Origin: Methylococcus sp. EFPC2
Lineage (GTDB): Bacteria; Pseudomonadota; Gammaproteobacteria; Methylococcales; Methylococcaceae
Assembly (NCBI RefSeq): GCF_016925495.1
Contig: NZ_CP070491.1
Span: forward strand, 2,914,001-2,978,000
Direction of reading: 5' to 3'
DNA: 64,000 nt
Made by a program: the position numbers and the translations under genes. The notes under the pieces are model-generated. The model worked only from the letters and a program-made list of their open reading frames with translations. It was not told the origin of the DNA and ran no database searches. The stretch's first letter is position 1, and each line of letters opens with the position of its first letter. Positions 17,690-27,223 of the stretch are shown here, piece by piece.

Positions 17690-20161
17690 ATGCCCTACCC
17701 CGCTCGCTTCCTTATTCCGCTCTTAATCTGCCTGTGCGTTTTCAATTTTTCCGCCGCTGCGCAGGCGCCGGACAGCCCGCGCCCGCTGAGCACACTGGTC
17801 AAAGCCTGGAACAGCGTACTCGAAGAAGCCGATCAGAGCCTGCTCAAACCGGAAGTCGCGGACGAACGGCTGGAAGAACTCCGCGCCGAAGTGGCCAAAC
17901 TTCGCCTCGACGCCATCGCCGCGGCCGACGGCGCGGCACCCGATGTGCAACTGATACGGGACGAGCTCCAAGCCCTGGGCCCGCCGCCCGCCGAGGGCCA
18001 GCCGCCGGATTCCCCGTCGGTGGTTTCCAAACGCAAAGCCATCGTCGAAAAACTGGCCGCGGCGGAAGGCACGATCAAGGAGACCGAACTGGTCATCGCC
18101 CGTGCCGACCGGATACTCGGCCAGTCCGCAACCCTGCGCCGGCAGCGTTTCACCGAGCGTGTGCTCGCGCGCGGTCCCTCGCCGGTTTCCGCAGCCATAT
18201 GGAAAAAAGCCGGTTCCGACGATTTAGGGGCGATCCAGGCCTGCTGGACCGGAATGGCGGCGTGGTTCCAGAGCCCCGCATTGGCCCAGCAGGGCTGGCG
18301 CCTGGCGGCCAACCTCGCACTTGCCTTGGTAGCCGCCCTGACGCTGAGCGGGCTGTTACGCCGCTGGCTGACGCACCGCTACGGCTATGTGTCCGTGGCG
18401 ACGGAACCCAGCCACCGCCAACGCTTGCGCACCGCGCTCGTGGCCGGCCTGGTCCGCAGCCTCATGCCGGCTGGCGCCACGCTGTCGGCCTATTTTGTCC
18501 TGCGCGCATCGGATCTGCTCGACGATGCCGGCGTTCTGGCGCTGCGGGCCGCCCTCCTGGCGCTGATGTCCTTCTATTTTGTGGCGGCGTTCAGCCGGGC
18601 GGCATTGGCCCCGTTCGACCCGGACTGGCGCATCGTCGGCTTCGGCGACCAGGCCGCGCGCTCGGTCAGCCGCATGGTCACGGCTCTGGCCCTGGTGTTC
18701 GCCCTGGACTGGGTGATCGACACGCTCGGCGAGCAGTATGGCGCGTCGCTCGAACAAGTCATCGTCCATAAGCTGCTCTCCGGGCTGGTCGTCGCCGGCC
18801 TGTTGCTGGCCTTGTTGAGCGAAAGTATCTGGCACGCGCCGGCCGAGCGCTTCGGAGCGGAACTGGCCCAACGCGTCTGGCACAGACTGCGCTGGCTGCT
18901 GCGTCTCCTGGTCTTGAGCATTCCCGTTTCCGCTCTGCTCGGCTATGTGGCCCTGTCCCGGGTACTCGCGACCCAGTTGGTGCTGACCCCCGCCATCCTA
19001 CTCGGCGCCACGCTGGCGCGTCGCATCTGCGCGGAATCGATAGGCCATCTGTTCAGCCGGCACTCGGCCTGGGGACAGCACCTGCGGCTGGCCCTCAGTC
19101 TCACGGACGAAGGCTGCGAGATGTTGGGATTCTGGCTGAACGAGGCGGTCGGCCTCGTGATACTGCTGACGGCATTCGCCGCGCTGCTGGTCTTGTGGGG
19201 CGCCGGTCGAGACGATATCGCCGGTTGGGCCTACGACGCCTTCATCGGCTTCAAGATCGGCAACGTTACGCTGTCCTTGGCCGACATCCTGCTGGCGATC
19301 CTGCTGTTCGCCGTATTGCTGACGGCGACCCGTCTGTTCCAACGCATGCTGGAACACCGCCTGTTCCCGCGCACCCGGCTGGATTTGGGCGTGCGCAACT
19401 CCATCCGCGCGGCGGTGGGCTATCTCGGGTTCCTGCTGGCGGGCGCCGTTGCCGTTTCCATCGTGGGCATCGACCTGAACAACCTGGCCATCATCGCCGG
19501 TGCGCTTTCGGTCGGCATCGGCTTTGGCCTGCAAAACATCGTCAACAACTTCGTCTCCGGCCTGATCCTGCTGGTCGAACGCCCCATCAAATGTGGCGAC
19601 TGGGTCGTGGTCGGCGAACACCAGGGCCACGTGCGCAAAATCAGCGTGCGGGCCACCGAGATCACCACCTTCGACCGGGCTTCGGTGTTCATCCCCAACT
19701 CCAACCTGATCGCCTCGCCGGTGATGAACCGGACTTATGCCGACAAAGTCGGCCGCGTCGTGCTACCGGTGGGAGTCGCCTACGGCAGCGAAGCCTCGAT
19801 GGTCAGGGATTTGTTGCTGGATATCGTCGGAGCTCACCCCGACGTGTTGAAAAACCCCGCGCCGCAAGTTCAGTTCCGAAGCTTCAGCGAAAACACCATC
19901 CACCTGGAAATAGTCGCTTTCATCCCCGATGTCGACCGAGTGAAGAGCGTGACCAGCGATTTGGGATTCGAAATCGATGCGGTGTTTCGCCGCGAGGGCA
20001 TACAGATGACCGTCCCGCAGCGCGACGTGCACGTCCTGCTGCGGGAAGATCAGCTGGAAAAACTGATCGGAGCGCTGACTAAAGTATCAAACCGCGCGCC
20101 CAGCATGGAGACTCGATGCGAGCCAGCAGCCGTTACGGACAAGGAGCGCCCGCCGGCGTAG
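17690..20161 (+). CDS. MscS-family mechanosensitive channel with DUF3772 N-terminus
   Basis: An 823-residue inner-membrane channel. A signal peptide (cleaved near FSAAAQA) is followed by a periplasmic, partly coiled-coil DUF3772-type region (about 30-190) and about ten membrane segments. The MscS core includes the pore helix in AGALSVGIGFGLQNIVNNFV and the loop VERPIKCGDWVVVGEHQGHV; a cytoplasmic cage domain follows. Such large MscS proteins release solutes during osmotic downshock. No clear ribosome site precedes ATG 17690, but the signal peptide supports it. The 3' end overlaps the convergent secreted-protein gene by 29 bp. Confidence 0.88.
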   Translation: MPYPARFLIPLLICLCVFNFSAAAQAPDSPRPLSTLVKAWNSVLEEADQSLLKPEVADERLEELRAEVAKLRLDAIAAADGAAPDVQLIRDELQALGPPPAEGQPPDSPSVVSKRKAIVEKLAAAEGTIKETELVIARADRILGQSATLRRQRFTERVLARGPSPVSAAIWKKAGSDDLGAIQACWTGMAAWFQSPALAQQGWRLAANLALALVAALTLSGLLRRWLTHRYGYVSVATEPSHRQRLRTALVAGLVRSLMPAGATLSAYFVLRASDLLDDAGVLALRAALLALMSFYFVAAFSRAALAPFDPDWRIVGFGDQAARSVSRMVTALALVFALDWVIDTLGEQYGASLEQVIVHKLLSGLVVAGLLLALLSESIWHAPAERFGAELAQRVWHRLRWLLRLLVLSIPVSALLGYVALSRVLATQLVLTPAILLGATLARRICAESIGHLFSRHSAWGQHLRLALSLTDEGCEMLGFWLNEAVGLVILLTAFAALLVLWGAGRDDIAGWAYDAFIGFKIGNVTLSLADILLAILLFAVLLTATRLFQRMLEHRLFPRTRLDLGVRNSIRAAVGYLGFLLAGAVAVSIVGIDLNNLAIIAGALSVGIGFGLQNIVNNFVSGLILLVERPIKCGDWVVVGEHQGHVRKISVRATEITTFDRASVFIPNSNLIASPVMNRTYADKVGRVVLPVGVAYGSEASMVRDLLLDIVGAHPDVLKNPAPQVQFRSFSENTIHLEIVAFIPDVDRVKSVTSDLGFEIDAVFRREGIQMTVPQRDVHVLLREDQLEKLIGALTKVSNRAPSMETRCEPAAVTDKERPPA

Positions 20162-20579
20162 ACGAGACGATGTGCGCGATCTGCGTAGTGCCGTTGCAGA
20201 AATAGACGTTAGCGCCTGTCTGCCATAACTCCCAGGTGTAGGTACCATCACCGGTATAAATATACTTTACCGACCGGCTATTACCGATGCCGGTGATTTC
20301 CCACGTACCCCGCTTCACGCGCGGATCCACTGGGGTTCCGGCACCGACTTTGTAAAGGTTCGCCGGACCGGTGCCCGCACCCACCGAACAATGGTCTTCC
20401 TTCCAATCCTCGTTGCTCGGGGCCGGCGCCACAGCGTGGATGCTCTTGCCGCTTAACGCAGTGCGAATGGCGGGAGCCGTGCCGATGCGCACATCCCCGG
20501 CCGTACCACAGATCGCCATCGCTTCTCCGGATATCCCGGCGAGCAGTACCAGGCCCATCACCGCTAATTTTTTCTTCAT
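20133..20579 (-). CDS. Small secreted protein with four cysteines, unknown function
   Basis: A 148-residue protein with a clear signal peptide (MKKKLAVMGLVLLAGISGEA, cleavage after AMA). The mature part of about 126 residues has four Cys (24, 64, 128, 147), enough for two disulfides, and a Gly/Thr/Tyr-rich region (KRGTWEITGIGNS, YIYTGDGTYTWELW) suggesting beta structure. I do not recognise the family. The start has GGGGAGA upstream. It stands alone between two large membrane genes and its last 29 bp overlap the end of the convergent channel gene. Confidence 0.7.
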   Translation of the reverse strand: MKKKLAVMGLVLLAGISGEAMAICGTAGDVRIGTAPAIRTALSGKSIHAVAPAPSNEDWKEDHCSVGAGTGPANLYKVGAGTPVDPRVKRGTWEITGIGNSRSVKYIYTGDGTYTWELWQTGANVYFCNGTTQIAHIVSSTPAGAPCP

Positions 20580-20767
20580 TGTTTCATCTCCCCTCGGTTC
20601 AAATGAATCAGGATAGGGCGGACGGGCAGGCCCGTATTTTCCGAAGCCAGTCGACGATTCGAGACGTCTGCGTCAGGCAAGCGATTGCTTCCTCCACGAC
20701 GTCCATCCCCACCATAAGCATAAAATCCGGTTCTAGGATAGCACCGAGATACACGCGGCATCCACGA

Positions 20768-23700
20768 CTACCCCCGTTCGGAACACCGACTAAGCGTCAG
20801 TGTCACGGCAATCAAAAAGCCTGAATAAAACAACATCGACAGCCTCGGATTATCCAAAGTACTGCCCAACAATCCCACCACGAAAAAGGCCGACACGGCA
20901 CCGGCATATCCGGCGGAAACCAGATCCCCGGCGGCAGGCCACAAGGCCCGAAGCAATCCGACATACACCAATCCGAGTGCCAGCAAACCCAACACTCCCT
21001 GGGCGAAAAAAACCTCGACGGCTTGCTGGTGTATGTGCCAAGCCAAATCCTGATCGGCGACGAACAGCCAGCGCGCATCCCCTTGCTCGAATCCCCCGTT
21101 AGCCACCCGTTCCACCGCATCATCCGCCTTAAGGCTCACGTCGTCGACTTCGATGGCCCCCCCTCCGCCCGGATTCTGCAACGAAAGCTTGAGTGGGCGA
21201 TAAAGCCCGCCGGAACTTTGCAGCTTCTCGGTGTCCAGCGGCACGGACAGCGTTTGCCACTGCCCGGCCGGCGTCTCCGACTGCAGTCGCTGCCAGGTGC
21301 AGTCGAACGAATACAGCAACGCTTTGTGGCAAAGCGCCACGCTCAGGGCCGATTCGGCTTGTGCCTGACGCATCCTTACCGACAAGGTGTAAGGTTTTCC
21401 CGGTTCGATATCGACGATTTGATCGAGGAACACCGATTCGCCCGCACCCAGGCTCAGATAAGGATTGCCGCCCTCGCTCAGCACCGCGTAGGTACCCGGC
21501 AACTTTTCACTCTGCGCGCGCAAGAGATATAGCAGGGGATATTGACCGAAGCCCATGCCGGCCGCCCCGCTGAGCGCATTCCTGTCCATCAGGCCGAGCG
21601 CTCGGTGCCAGTGTCCGAAACGGATGGCCATATCGTCCGCCGCGAGCGTCAGGCGCTTCTGCGCGAAGCTACCCGAAACCACCGGTACCGCGACTGCGAT
21701 CGATGCCGCCACCATGCCGGCGAATAGCCACCACTTTGAGCCGGACGAGGAAACCGTGCGCCCCCGCCACAAACTCAGCGCCAAGGGGACTAATCCCACC
21801 AGCAAGGCCGCATAACCCACGCGTGCGAAAGTGACCATCATGGCGTAACTGGAAAGCACGACGGCCAAAACCCCGAGCCCACCATAGAGCCAGTTCCGCG
21901 CCTGCAACACCCAAGCGATCAGCAGGGGGAAGGTGAATGCGATGAAGGCTTCGATATAGGCCCCACCGGTGTTCATCCCCGAAAACGGGCCGGTCACCCG
22001 AAACACGTTATCGAAATCCGCCAGCCCCACGTAAGCTTGCCTTTCCCATAGAATTACCGCGGACGCCGATACCAGGGCAATCAGCCATCCTCGCCGGAAC
22101 CAGCGGACCGCCAGCGGGGCAAGCGCAGGTGGCACGCGCCTGGCGACGGGAACCAGCAGCAGGACCCACAACAAACCCTTGCCGACCCGCCAAGCCTCGA
22201 GCGGAGAATGGGAACTGGGTGGAACGGGCCAATCCGCTTCCAGCAAAGGCCAAAGTCCCCTCGCGGTGGACCAGGCCCAACTCGCCCACAAGGCGTAATA
22301 AGCCAGCCTCAGCCAGCGGTTCGGCCAGGGGGCAGGCGATCCCCGATAGTAACGGGGATAAACCAGGGCGAGCGTCAGCAAGACCGCCAGATCGAATTCG
22401 TCCAGCCACAAGCGGCCGGTGACGGGGCTCAGGTCCAGTATCGCCAACAGGACCGGCAACACGACAAACAGCCAAACCGGGTTCCGCCACAACAACGTGC
22501 CGTAGGCGAGCAGCCCCAGAACCAACCAGGGTCTGCCGACGGGATAGCCCCAGAAGCCGATCAGCATGAGCAACGCGGCGGTGAGCGTCACCAGCCAGGC
22601 CATGGGATGAACCGAAAAGGCGAGATCCGGCAACGACCGCACCGCGACCGCATCCGGATCCAGACGTCGGACCTGGGTTACGCCGACAGTCGCGAATTCA
22701 TAGGCCGGAACACCAGCACCCTCCTCCCGCAGCACGCGCTCCAGCCACAGGCACAAAGCCAGGGTGATCGCCGCCGACACCGACGCTATCACCACATTGG
22801 TGAAATCGGGATGACCGGCCGCCAGCCACAGCTTGCCGAACTCCATCGGCAGTGCCAGCAAGCCCGCCACCCCCGCCGCGATCGGCATGCCGCTCCGCCG
22901 GCCCAGGCGCGCCGCCCACACGGCCACGCCCACCGGCGCATACATGCCCGCCTGGGCCAGCAGGCTCACCATGGCCGCGGTTTCGGTGGTGTAGTAGTGA
23001 TAATAAAAAGGCAACCAGCGCTGGCTGTCCAAGCGTGCCAAGGCTTCCTGGGTGGACAGCCAGGGCCCGGGATAAGCCCCGTTGAGGACGGCTACGGCCA
23101 ACAGATAGGGCGGCAAGATCCAGGGCAAGATGCGTCTCAGCAGCCGGGCGACCGGCGCCGCACCCGACCGACGCAGATACTGCCCGGCCGCATATCCGGC
23201 AGCCAGCCCCGCACCGCGCAAAACCAGGGACCAGCCCTGGCTGACGCCGGAAGCCAGCATGATCTGCATGCTTTCCAGGACGAATCCGAGGGAAACGCCG
23301 ATCAGAAACACCCGACGCAGACTCAGGCTGCGCGCGGCCAGAGCCATCAATATGCCCAGCGGTACAACCGCCAGGACTTCGCCGAGCTGGCGGGCGCCGC
23401 AGCGCAGCCACCCGCCGCAATCGCCCGCCAACAGCCAGCCGAGGTTGTCCGAATCCAGCTTCCAGGCCAGTTCGTCGGGATCGACCAGCAAATCGTAAGG
23501 AAACAGCGAAAGCAGCAGATAGCCCAGCCCATAGAGGGTAAACACCGCCACCACCGACGGCCGCCCACCAGCTACATACGCGTCCAGCAGATCCGCCAGG
23601 CGCCAACGTCCCTGAAAGAACAGGGCGATCCCCGCCAACGAACCCAGTGTCTCGGCCAGCAAATCGTTGAGGGAAACGGTACGCGGCGCGAAAAATATCT

Positions 23701-24028
23701 GCGTGAACTCGACCGCGACCGCGACCGCCAGGCAAAACGCCAGCACCGGCAAGGCCGCCAACAGACGCAAAACGCCCGGCGCACGCAATCCGATGAGGGC
23801 GGCGCAGCCGAGGAAGGAAAGCGGAACGTAGAGCACGATATTGGCGACCCAGTCGGCGCGCGACCCGATCCCGAGATGCAGATAGGCGATGCCGGCGAAG
23901 CGCTGCAGTGCCAACTCCAGGCTCAGCGGCCGATATTCGAACGGCACCAGGCTGCCATAAACGACGAAGGCCAGATAGACGAGAAAAATCGGCCAGACGC
24001 GCAGACGTGCGGATAGTAATACGGTCAT
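20768..24028 (-). CDS. Giant membrane protein: VanZ-like units fused to an O-antigen-ligase module
   Basis: 1086 residues and about 20 or more membrane segments. The N-terminal half contains about three VanZ-like units, seen as VEFTQIFFAPRTVSLNDLLA, LESMQIMLASGVSQG and MEFGKLWLAAGHPDFTNVVI. The C-terminal half resembles Wzy/WaaL polymerase-ligases: FSGMNTGGAYIEAFIAFTFP and, near the end, HIHQQAVEVFFAQGVLGLLA, which looks like the family's periplasmic-loop His motif (His near 998). A soluble region of about 150 residues lies before that His in the periplasmic loop (DIEPGKPYTLSVRMRQA, then IEVDDVSLK and NGGFEQGDARW) and resembles a carbohydrate-binding beta-sandwich. Start ATG 24028 is chosen over frame extensions to 24145. 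Probably a surface-glycan polymerase or ligase; substrate unknown. Confidence 0.75.
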   Translation of the reverse strand: MTVLLSARLRVWPIFLVYLAFVVYGSLVPFEYRPLSLELALQRFAGIAYLHLGIGSRADWVANIVLYVPLSFLGCAALIGLRAPGVLRLLAALPVLAFCLAVAVAVEFTQIFFAPRTVSLNDLLAETLGSLAGIALFFQGRWRLADLLDAYVAGGRPSVVAVFTLYGLGYLLLSLFPYDLLVDPDELAWKLDSDNLGWLLAGDCGGWLRCGARQLGEVLAVVPLGILMALAARSLSLRRVFLIGVSLGFVLESMQIMLASGVSQGWSLVLRGAGLAAGYAAGQYLRRSGAAPVARLLRRILPWILPPYLLAVAVLNGAYPGPWLSTQEALARLDSQRWLPFYYHYYTTETAAMVSLLAQAGMYAPVGVAVWAARLGRRSGMPIAAGVAGLLALPMEFGKLWLAAGHPDFTNVVIASVSAAITLALCLWLERVLREEGAGVPAYEFATVGVTQVRRLDPDAVAVRSLPDLAFSVHPMAWLVTLTAALLMLIGFWGYPVGRPWLVLGLLAYGTLLWRNPVWLFVVLPVLLAILDLSPVTGRLWLDEFDLAVLLTLALVYPRYYRGSPAPWPNRWLRLAYYALWASWAWSTARGLWPLLEADWPVPPSSHSPLEAWRVGKGLLWVLLLVPVARRVPPALAPLAVRWFRRGWLIALVSASAVILWERQAYVGLADFDNVFRVTGPFSGMNTGGAYIEAFIAFTFPLLIAWVLQARNWLYGGLGVLAVVLSSYAMMVTFARVGYAALLVGLVPLALSLWRGRTVSSSGSKWWLFAGMVAASIAVAVPVVSGSFAQKRLTLAADDMAIRFGHWHRALGLMDRNALSGAAGMGFGQYPLLYLLRAQSEKLPGTYAVLSEGGNPYLSLGAGESVFLDQIVDIEPGKPYTLSVRMRQAQAESALSVALCHKALLYSFDCTWQRLQSETPAGQWQTLSVPLDTEKLQSSGGLYRPLKLSLQNPGGGGAIEVDDVSLKADDAVERVANGGFEQGDARWLFVADQDLAWHIHQQAVEVFFAQGVLGLLALGLVYVGLLRALWPAAGDLVSAGYAGAVSAFFVVGLLGSTLDNPRLSMLFYSGFLIAVTLTLSRCSERG

Positions 24029-24266
24029 GAAGAGCGCCTCGCGCGGATGACTGCCTGTGCCCCTAGAAGAACCCCCGGCACCCGGCGCGGTCAAGCCCTG
24101 TATCGCCGGAAAATGCCAAAAGCGTGTCGACTTGATGCAAATCAATACTTCCCGAACTCGCCGGGTTTAGAGTCTGGCCCCGGCGTGGCCCAGAGGCCAT
24201 GTCGAAACGGGGCAGGCTGTGGCCCGCCCGATTTCGTGTCAACCATCCTCACCGAGAGGGGCAAAC

Positions 24267-24674
24267 ATGACGCTACTAACCTGGACCAAAGAGCAGTTCG
24301 GCACCAACATCGCAAAATCCGACGAAGAGCATCAAACCATATTCGCACTGGTCAACCAACTGGTCGACCACGTCACCAGCGGCAACCGGCAAGCCGTGGG
24401 CAAACAGCTCGACGCCCTCATCGACTTCGTGGTCAAGCATTTCAAGATGGAAGAAGATCTGATGCAGGCCAACGGCTATCCCGATTTCGCCGCCCACAAG
24501 GCCAAACACGACGAGTTGGTGGCGACCTGCGCCGACTTGCAGAAAAAATTCCACGCCGGCCAAGCCGAGGTCACGGCGGACACGGCGGTGTTCGTCAAGG
24601 ATTGGCTATACCATCACATCCCCAACGTGGACAAGCACTACGGTCCTTTCCTGAACAGCAAAGGCGTCGCCTGA
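24267..24674 (+). CDS. Bacteriohemerythrin, oxygen-binding di-iron protein
   Basis: A 135-residue four-helix-bundle protein that reversibly binds O2 at two irons. All seven ligands are present and well placed: His22, His58, Glu62, His77, His81, His117 and Asp122 (motifs DEEHQTIF, HFKMEED, HKAKHDE, HIPNVDKHY). GAGAGGGG precedes the ATG at 24267; the frame extends upstream but that part is not hemerythrin. In Methylococcus capsulatus a bacteriohemerythrin has been reported to supply O2 to particulate methane monooxygenase, so a role in oxygen delivery fits if the host is a methanotroph. Monocistronic by context. Confidence 0.95.
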   Translation: MTLLTWTKEQFGTNIAKSDEEHQTIFALVNQLVDHVTSGNRQAVGKQLDALIDFVVKHFKMEEDLMQANGYPDFAAHKAKHDELVATCADLQKKFHAGQAEVTADTAVFVKDWLYHHIPNVDKHYGPFLNSKGVA

Positions 24675-24867
24675 ACGGCTTCGGCCGGAATAATAATCCG
24701 CCTTTGACTTAGCTCATTCCCTCGCTATCGGGACGGTCGGGCTGCGGGAGGCGCTGAACTCCGCGTCCGAGCCTGATCGTCCCTACCTCTATCGGCGTAC
24801 GCCTCCGCTCATTCCCCGATCGCCGCAAGGCATAGAGCAGCAGCCTTGGCCAAGCCGCACCCCGGGC

Positions 24868-25845
24868 TCAGCAAGGGCTTTCCGCCAGAAACACGGCCCT
24901 GCGCGGCGCGGGCAAGCCTTCTCGGGTCAAGTCCGGGTCGCCGGCATCGAGAAAGTCGGCCAGCGACTGAAAGCGCATCCAATCGGTGCTGCGCTGCTCC
25001 TCCGGCGTCGTGCGGCTCACATCAACCAAACGTACGTTGCGAAAACCGCAGCGTTTGAGCCAGGCCTCCAAGGTCGGGCAGGAAGGAATGAACCATACGT
25101 TACGCATGCAGGCATAGCGGTCTTCCGGAACCAGCACAGTACCGGGGCCGCCTTCGATGACCAGGGTTTCCAGCACCAATTCGCCCCCAGTCTTCAATAA
25201 GCCGCGCAATTCATACAAATGATCGATGGGCGAGCGGCGATGGTACAACACCCCCATCGAAAACACCGTGTCGAAAGCCTTGAGATCGGCCGGCATGTCC
25301 TCGATACCCAGGGGCAGCACATGCACGGGCCAAGCTCCGGCGAAGTGCTTGATCGCGTGGAATTGCACGACGCTGAGCAGGGTCGGATCGATGCCGATCA
25401 CCCGCCGGGCCCCGGCGCCGGCCATGCGCCAGCCGTGATAACCGCTGCCGCAGCCGACATCCAGCACGGTTTTCCCGTTCAACGGCCTGATCCGGTCGGC
25501 GAGGCGCCTCCACTTCAGATCGGAACGCCATTCGGTATCGATATGGATGCCGTGTACCGAATATGGTCCCTTGCGCCAGGGATGCAGTTCGCGCAGCAAG
25601 GCATCTATCGAGGCCAGCACCTGCGGGCCTATCTCTCCGTCGGCGCTGATGCTGACCGTATCACTCGCCAGGTCGACCTTGCCGGGGGCAATGTCCGGCA
25701 ATCGCGCCAGCACGTCGAGCCAACGTCCGAGGTCGCCGTGCCCGGAGGGATCAAGCCGGCTTGCGAGCAGATCGGGCAACTCCCGCAGCCAGGGCTCCAG
25801 GGCAGGGACATCGGTGGCATCCAGCAAATCGGTGTAATTCAGCAT
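24868..25845 (-). CDS. cmoB: tRNA U34 carboxymethyltransferase CmoB
   Basis: Transfers a carboxymethyl group from carboxy-SAM to 5-hydroxyuridine at tRNA position 34, making cmo5U. The 325-residue protein matches the family length and shows the Rossmann motif VLDVGCGSGYHGWRM, with KGPYSVHGIHIDTEWRSDLK and GVLYHRRSP, all typical of CmoB. cmoA, often adjacent, is not seen. The start at 25845 has no ribosome-binding site, and a TATAAT ends seven bases before it, suggesting a leaderless message. Reading further upstream would run into rlmM and should not be annotated. Confidence 0.96.
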   Translation of the reverse strand: MLNYTDLLDATDVPALEPWLRELPDLLASRLDPSGHGDLGRWLDVLARLPDIAPGKVDLASDTVSISADGEIGPQVLASIDALLRELHPWRKGPYSVHGIHIDTEWRSDLKWRRLADRIRPLNGKTVLDVGCGSGYHGWRMAGAGARRVIGIDPTLLSVVQFHAIKHFAGAWPVHVLPLGIEDMPADLKAFDTVFSMGVLYHRRSPIDHLYELRGLLKTGGELVLETLVIEGGPGTVLVPEDRYACMRNVWFIPSCPTLEAWLKRCGFRNVRLVDVSRTTPEEQRSTDWMRFQSLADFLDAGDPDLTREGLPAPRRAVFLAESPC

Positions 25846-25851
25846 GCGGCC

Positions 25852-25857
25852 ATTATA
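25852..25857 (-). promoter_or_regulatory. -10 box of a likely leaderless cmoB promoter
   Basis: A perfect TATAAT on the minus strand whose last base is 7 nt before the A of the cmoB ATG. Transcription would begin at about the A of the start codon. The -35 region is weak and lies in or near the T-run of the upstream terminator. Confidence 0.55.
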
Positions 25858-25874
25858 TCGGCACGCGTCCCGGC

Positions 25875-25901
25875 AAAAAAAAGCCCGCCGGGGCGGCGGG
25901 C
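25875..25901 (-). terminator. Rho-independent terminator between rlmM and cmoB
   Basis: GCCCGCCG-CCC-CGGCGGGC hairpin (25883-25901) followed on the minus strand by eight T. It ends the rlmM transcript about 170 bp after its stop and separates it from cmoB. A purine-rich tract on the plus strand (25908-25940) lies between. Confidence 0.85.
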
Positions 25902-26069
25902 GAAACGCTGAAGGAAGGAGGTAAGAAGAGGAGGAGACATCTCTTCGATTACTATCTAGCAGGAGCTGTGCCAGCGACGAAACACCATAAACGCGGGCTC
26001 CCCCGCTCCAGGAAACCCCGGACGCTCGACGGAATGGCGTTCTTTCGGTGCAAAAAGCACTGATACGGG

Positions 26070-27170
26070 TCAGGCCCCACGCCGTTCCCCCGTCCGGCCG
26101 GCGAGACGGAGAAACCCCGTCACCTCCTCGCGATCGTGATAAAGCTGCTTGAATGCCAAGGCATACCCCACTCCCGCCTGCTCCAGGCTGCGCGCGATGA
26201 TGTCCCGGCAGCGCTCGACTTCTTCGTAGCGTTTTTTCATCGGCAGCTTGAGGTTGAATATCGCCTGGCGGGCGTATCCTTCGGCCAGCCAGCGCGCCAC
26301 CAGCGCGGCGATGCGCGCGGGCTGCTCCACCATGTCGCAGACCAGCCAGTCGACCGGCGACGGAGGCCGGTAGCGAAACCCGTCCGCGCGCAAGTGTTCG
26401 ACGATGCCGGAGTCGAGCAGCTCCGGCGCCATCGGGCCGTTGTCCACCGCCGTCACGCGCAGGCTGCGCCGCACCAATTGCCAGGTCCAGCCGCCCGGAG
26501 CCGCTCCCAGATCGACCGCCTTCATGCCGGGCTGCAGGGCTCGCTCGGGTTCTTCCAGGAACGTGTGGAAGGCTTCCTCCAGTTTGAGCGTGGACCGGCT
26601 CGGCGCGTTGCGCGGAAAACGCAAGCGGGGGATGCCCATGACCCAGGGCGAGGCATTGCCCAGCCACGAAAGCCCCAGGTAGACAGTGGCCGAATCGATG
26701 AAGAACAGATGCAGGCGCGGGAGCTGCGACGATTTTTCGTCGACCGCCCCGGCCCGCTCGACGGCACGCCGGAATGGCGTTTCGAACTTGCGCACGAATA
26801 CCGACAAGGCTTTGGCCTCATTGGTGTCGGCGGTCTCCAGCCATACCGCGGAATAGCGCGGCGCCAGCGTCGCAGCGGCCGCCAGCAGGGGCGTAATACG
26901 GTCGTCTGCAGGCAGGTTTTGGATCAGCGGAGCCACATAGATCAACTGGCGCGCGAAACAAAGATCCGCAAACCGCAGCTTCGCCCGCAGCAGGTCCAAG
27001 GTCGCCGGGTCGTACGGCGTAAACAGCAGATAGGCGCTGGCCGGTTGAGCCTTGACGTAACCTTGCACACCCAGGTCGAGCGCATGCTGCTGGATTTCCG
27101 CGGCGGCTTCTTTTTCGAAACCGGCGCGGCAATACAGCACGACACCGGCGAGCAAATTCGTGGGCTTCAT
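26070..27170 (-). CDS. rlmM: 23S rRNA 2'-O-ribose C2498 methyltransferase RlmM
   Basis: Methylates the 2'-OH of C2498 in 23S rRNA. At 366 residues it equals the E. coli length. An N-terminal THUMP-like region is followed by a Rossmann domain with AVDLGAAPGGWTWQLVRR (SAM site), WLVCDMVEQP and FNLKLPMKKRY (catalytic Lys region). The frame is open to 28127 because of an antisense shadow, but the ATG at 27170 gives the family start MKPTNLLAGVVLYCRAGFEK. It follows the HDOD-REC-GGDEF gene by 53 bp. Confidence 0.95.
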   Translation of the reverse strand: MKPTNLLAGVVLYCRAGFEKEAAAEIQQHALDLGVQGYVKAQPASAYLLFTPYDPATLDLLRAKLRFADLCFARQLIYVAPLIQNLPADDRITPLLAAAATLAPRYSAVWLETADTNEAKALSVFVRKFETPFRRAVERAGAVDEKSSQLPRLHLFFIDSATVYLGLSWLGNASPWVMGIPRLRFPRNAPSRSTLKLEEAFHTFLEEPERALQPGMKAVDLGAAPGGWTWQLVRRSLRVTAVDNGPMAPELLDSGIVEHLRADGFRYRPPSPVDWLVCDMVEQPARIAALVARWLAEGYARQAIFNLKLPMKKRYEEVERCRDIIARSLEQAGVGYALAFKQLYHDREEVTGFLRLAGRTGERRGA

Positions 27171-27223
27171 ATTCGATACGGAGTTAAATTCGGGCGAGCC
27201 CCCGAGACCGGGGGCTCTATACG

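Noticed and set aside
22208-24016. 602-codon plus-strand open frame opposite the giant membrane protein
   Set aside because: Gln/Arg-rich, no family, exact antisense of a well-supported membrane protein; typical shadow in GC-rich DNA.
25908-25940. Polypurine tract with several AGGAGG-like segments
   Set aside because: No start codon with an open frame follows; probably chance in the spacer.
25846-26667. Upstream extension of the cmoB frame
   Set aside because: Runs through rlmM in another frame; the CmoB family start is the ATG at 25845 and a terminator lies between.
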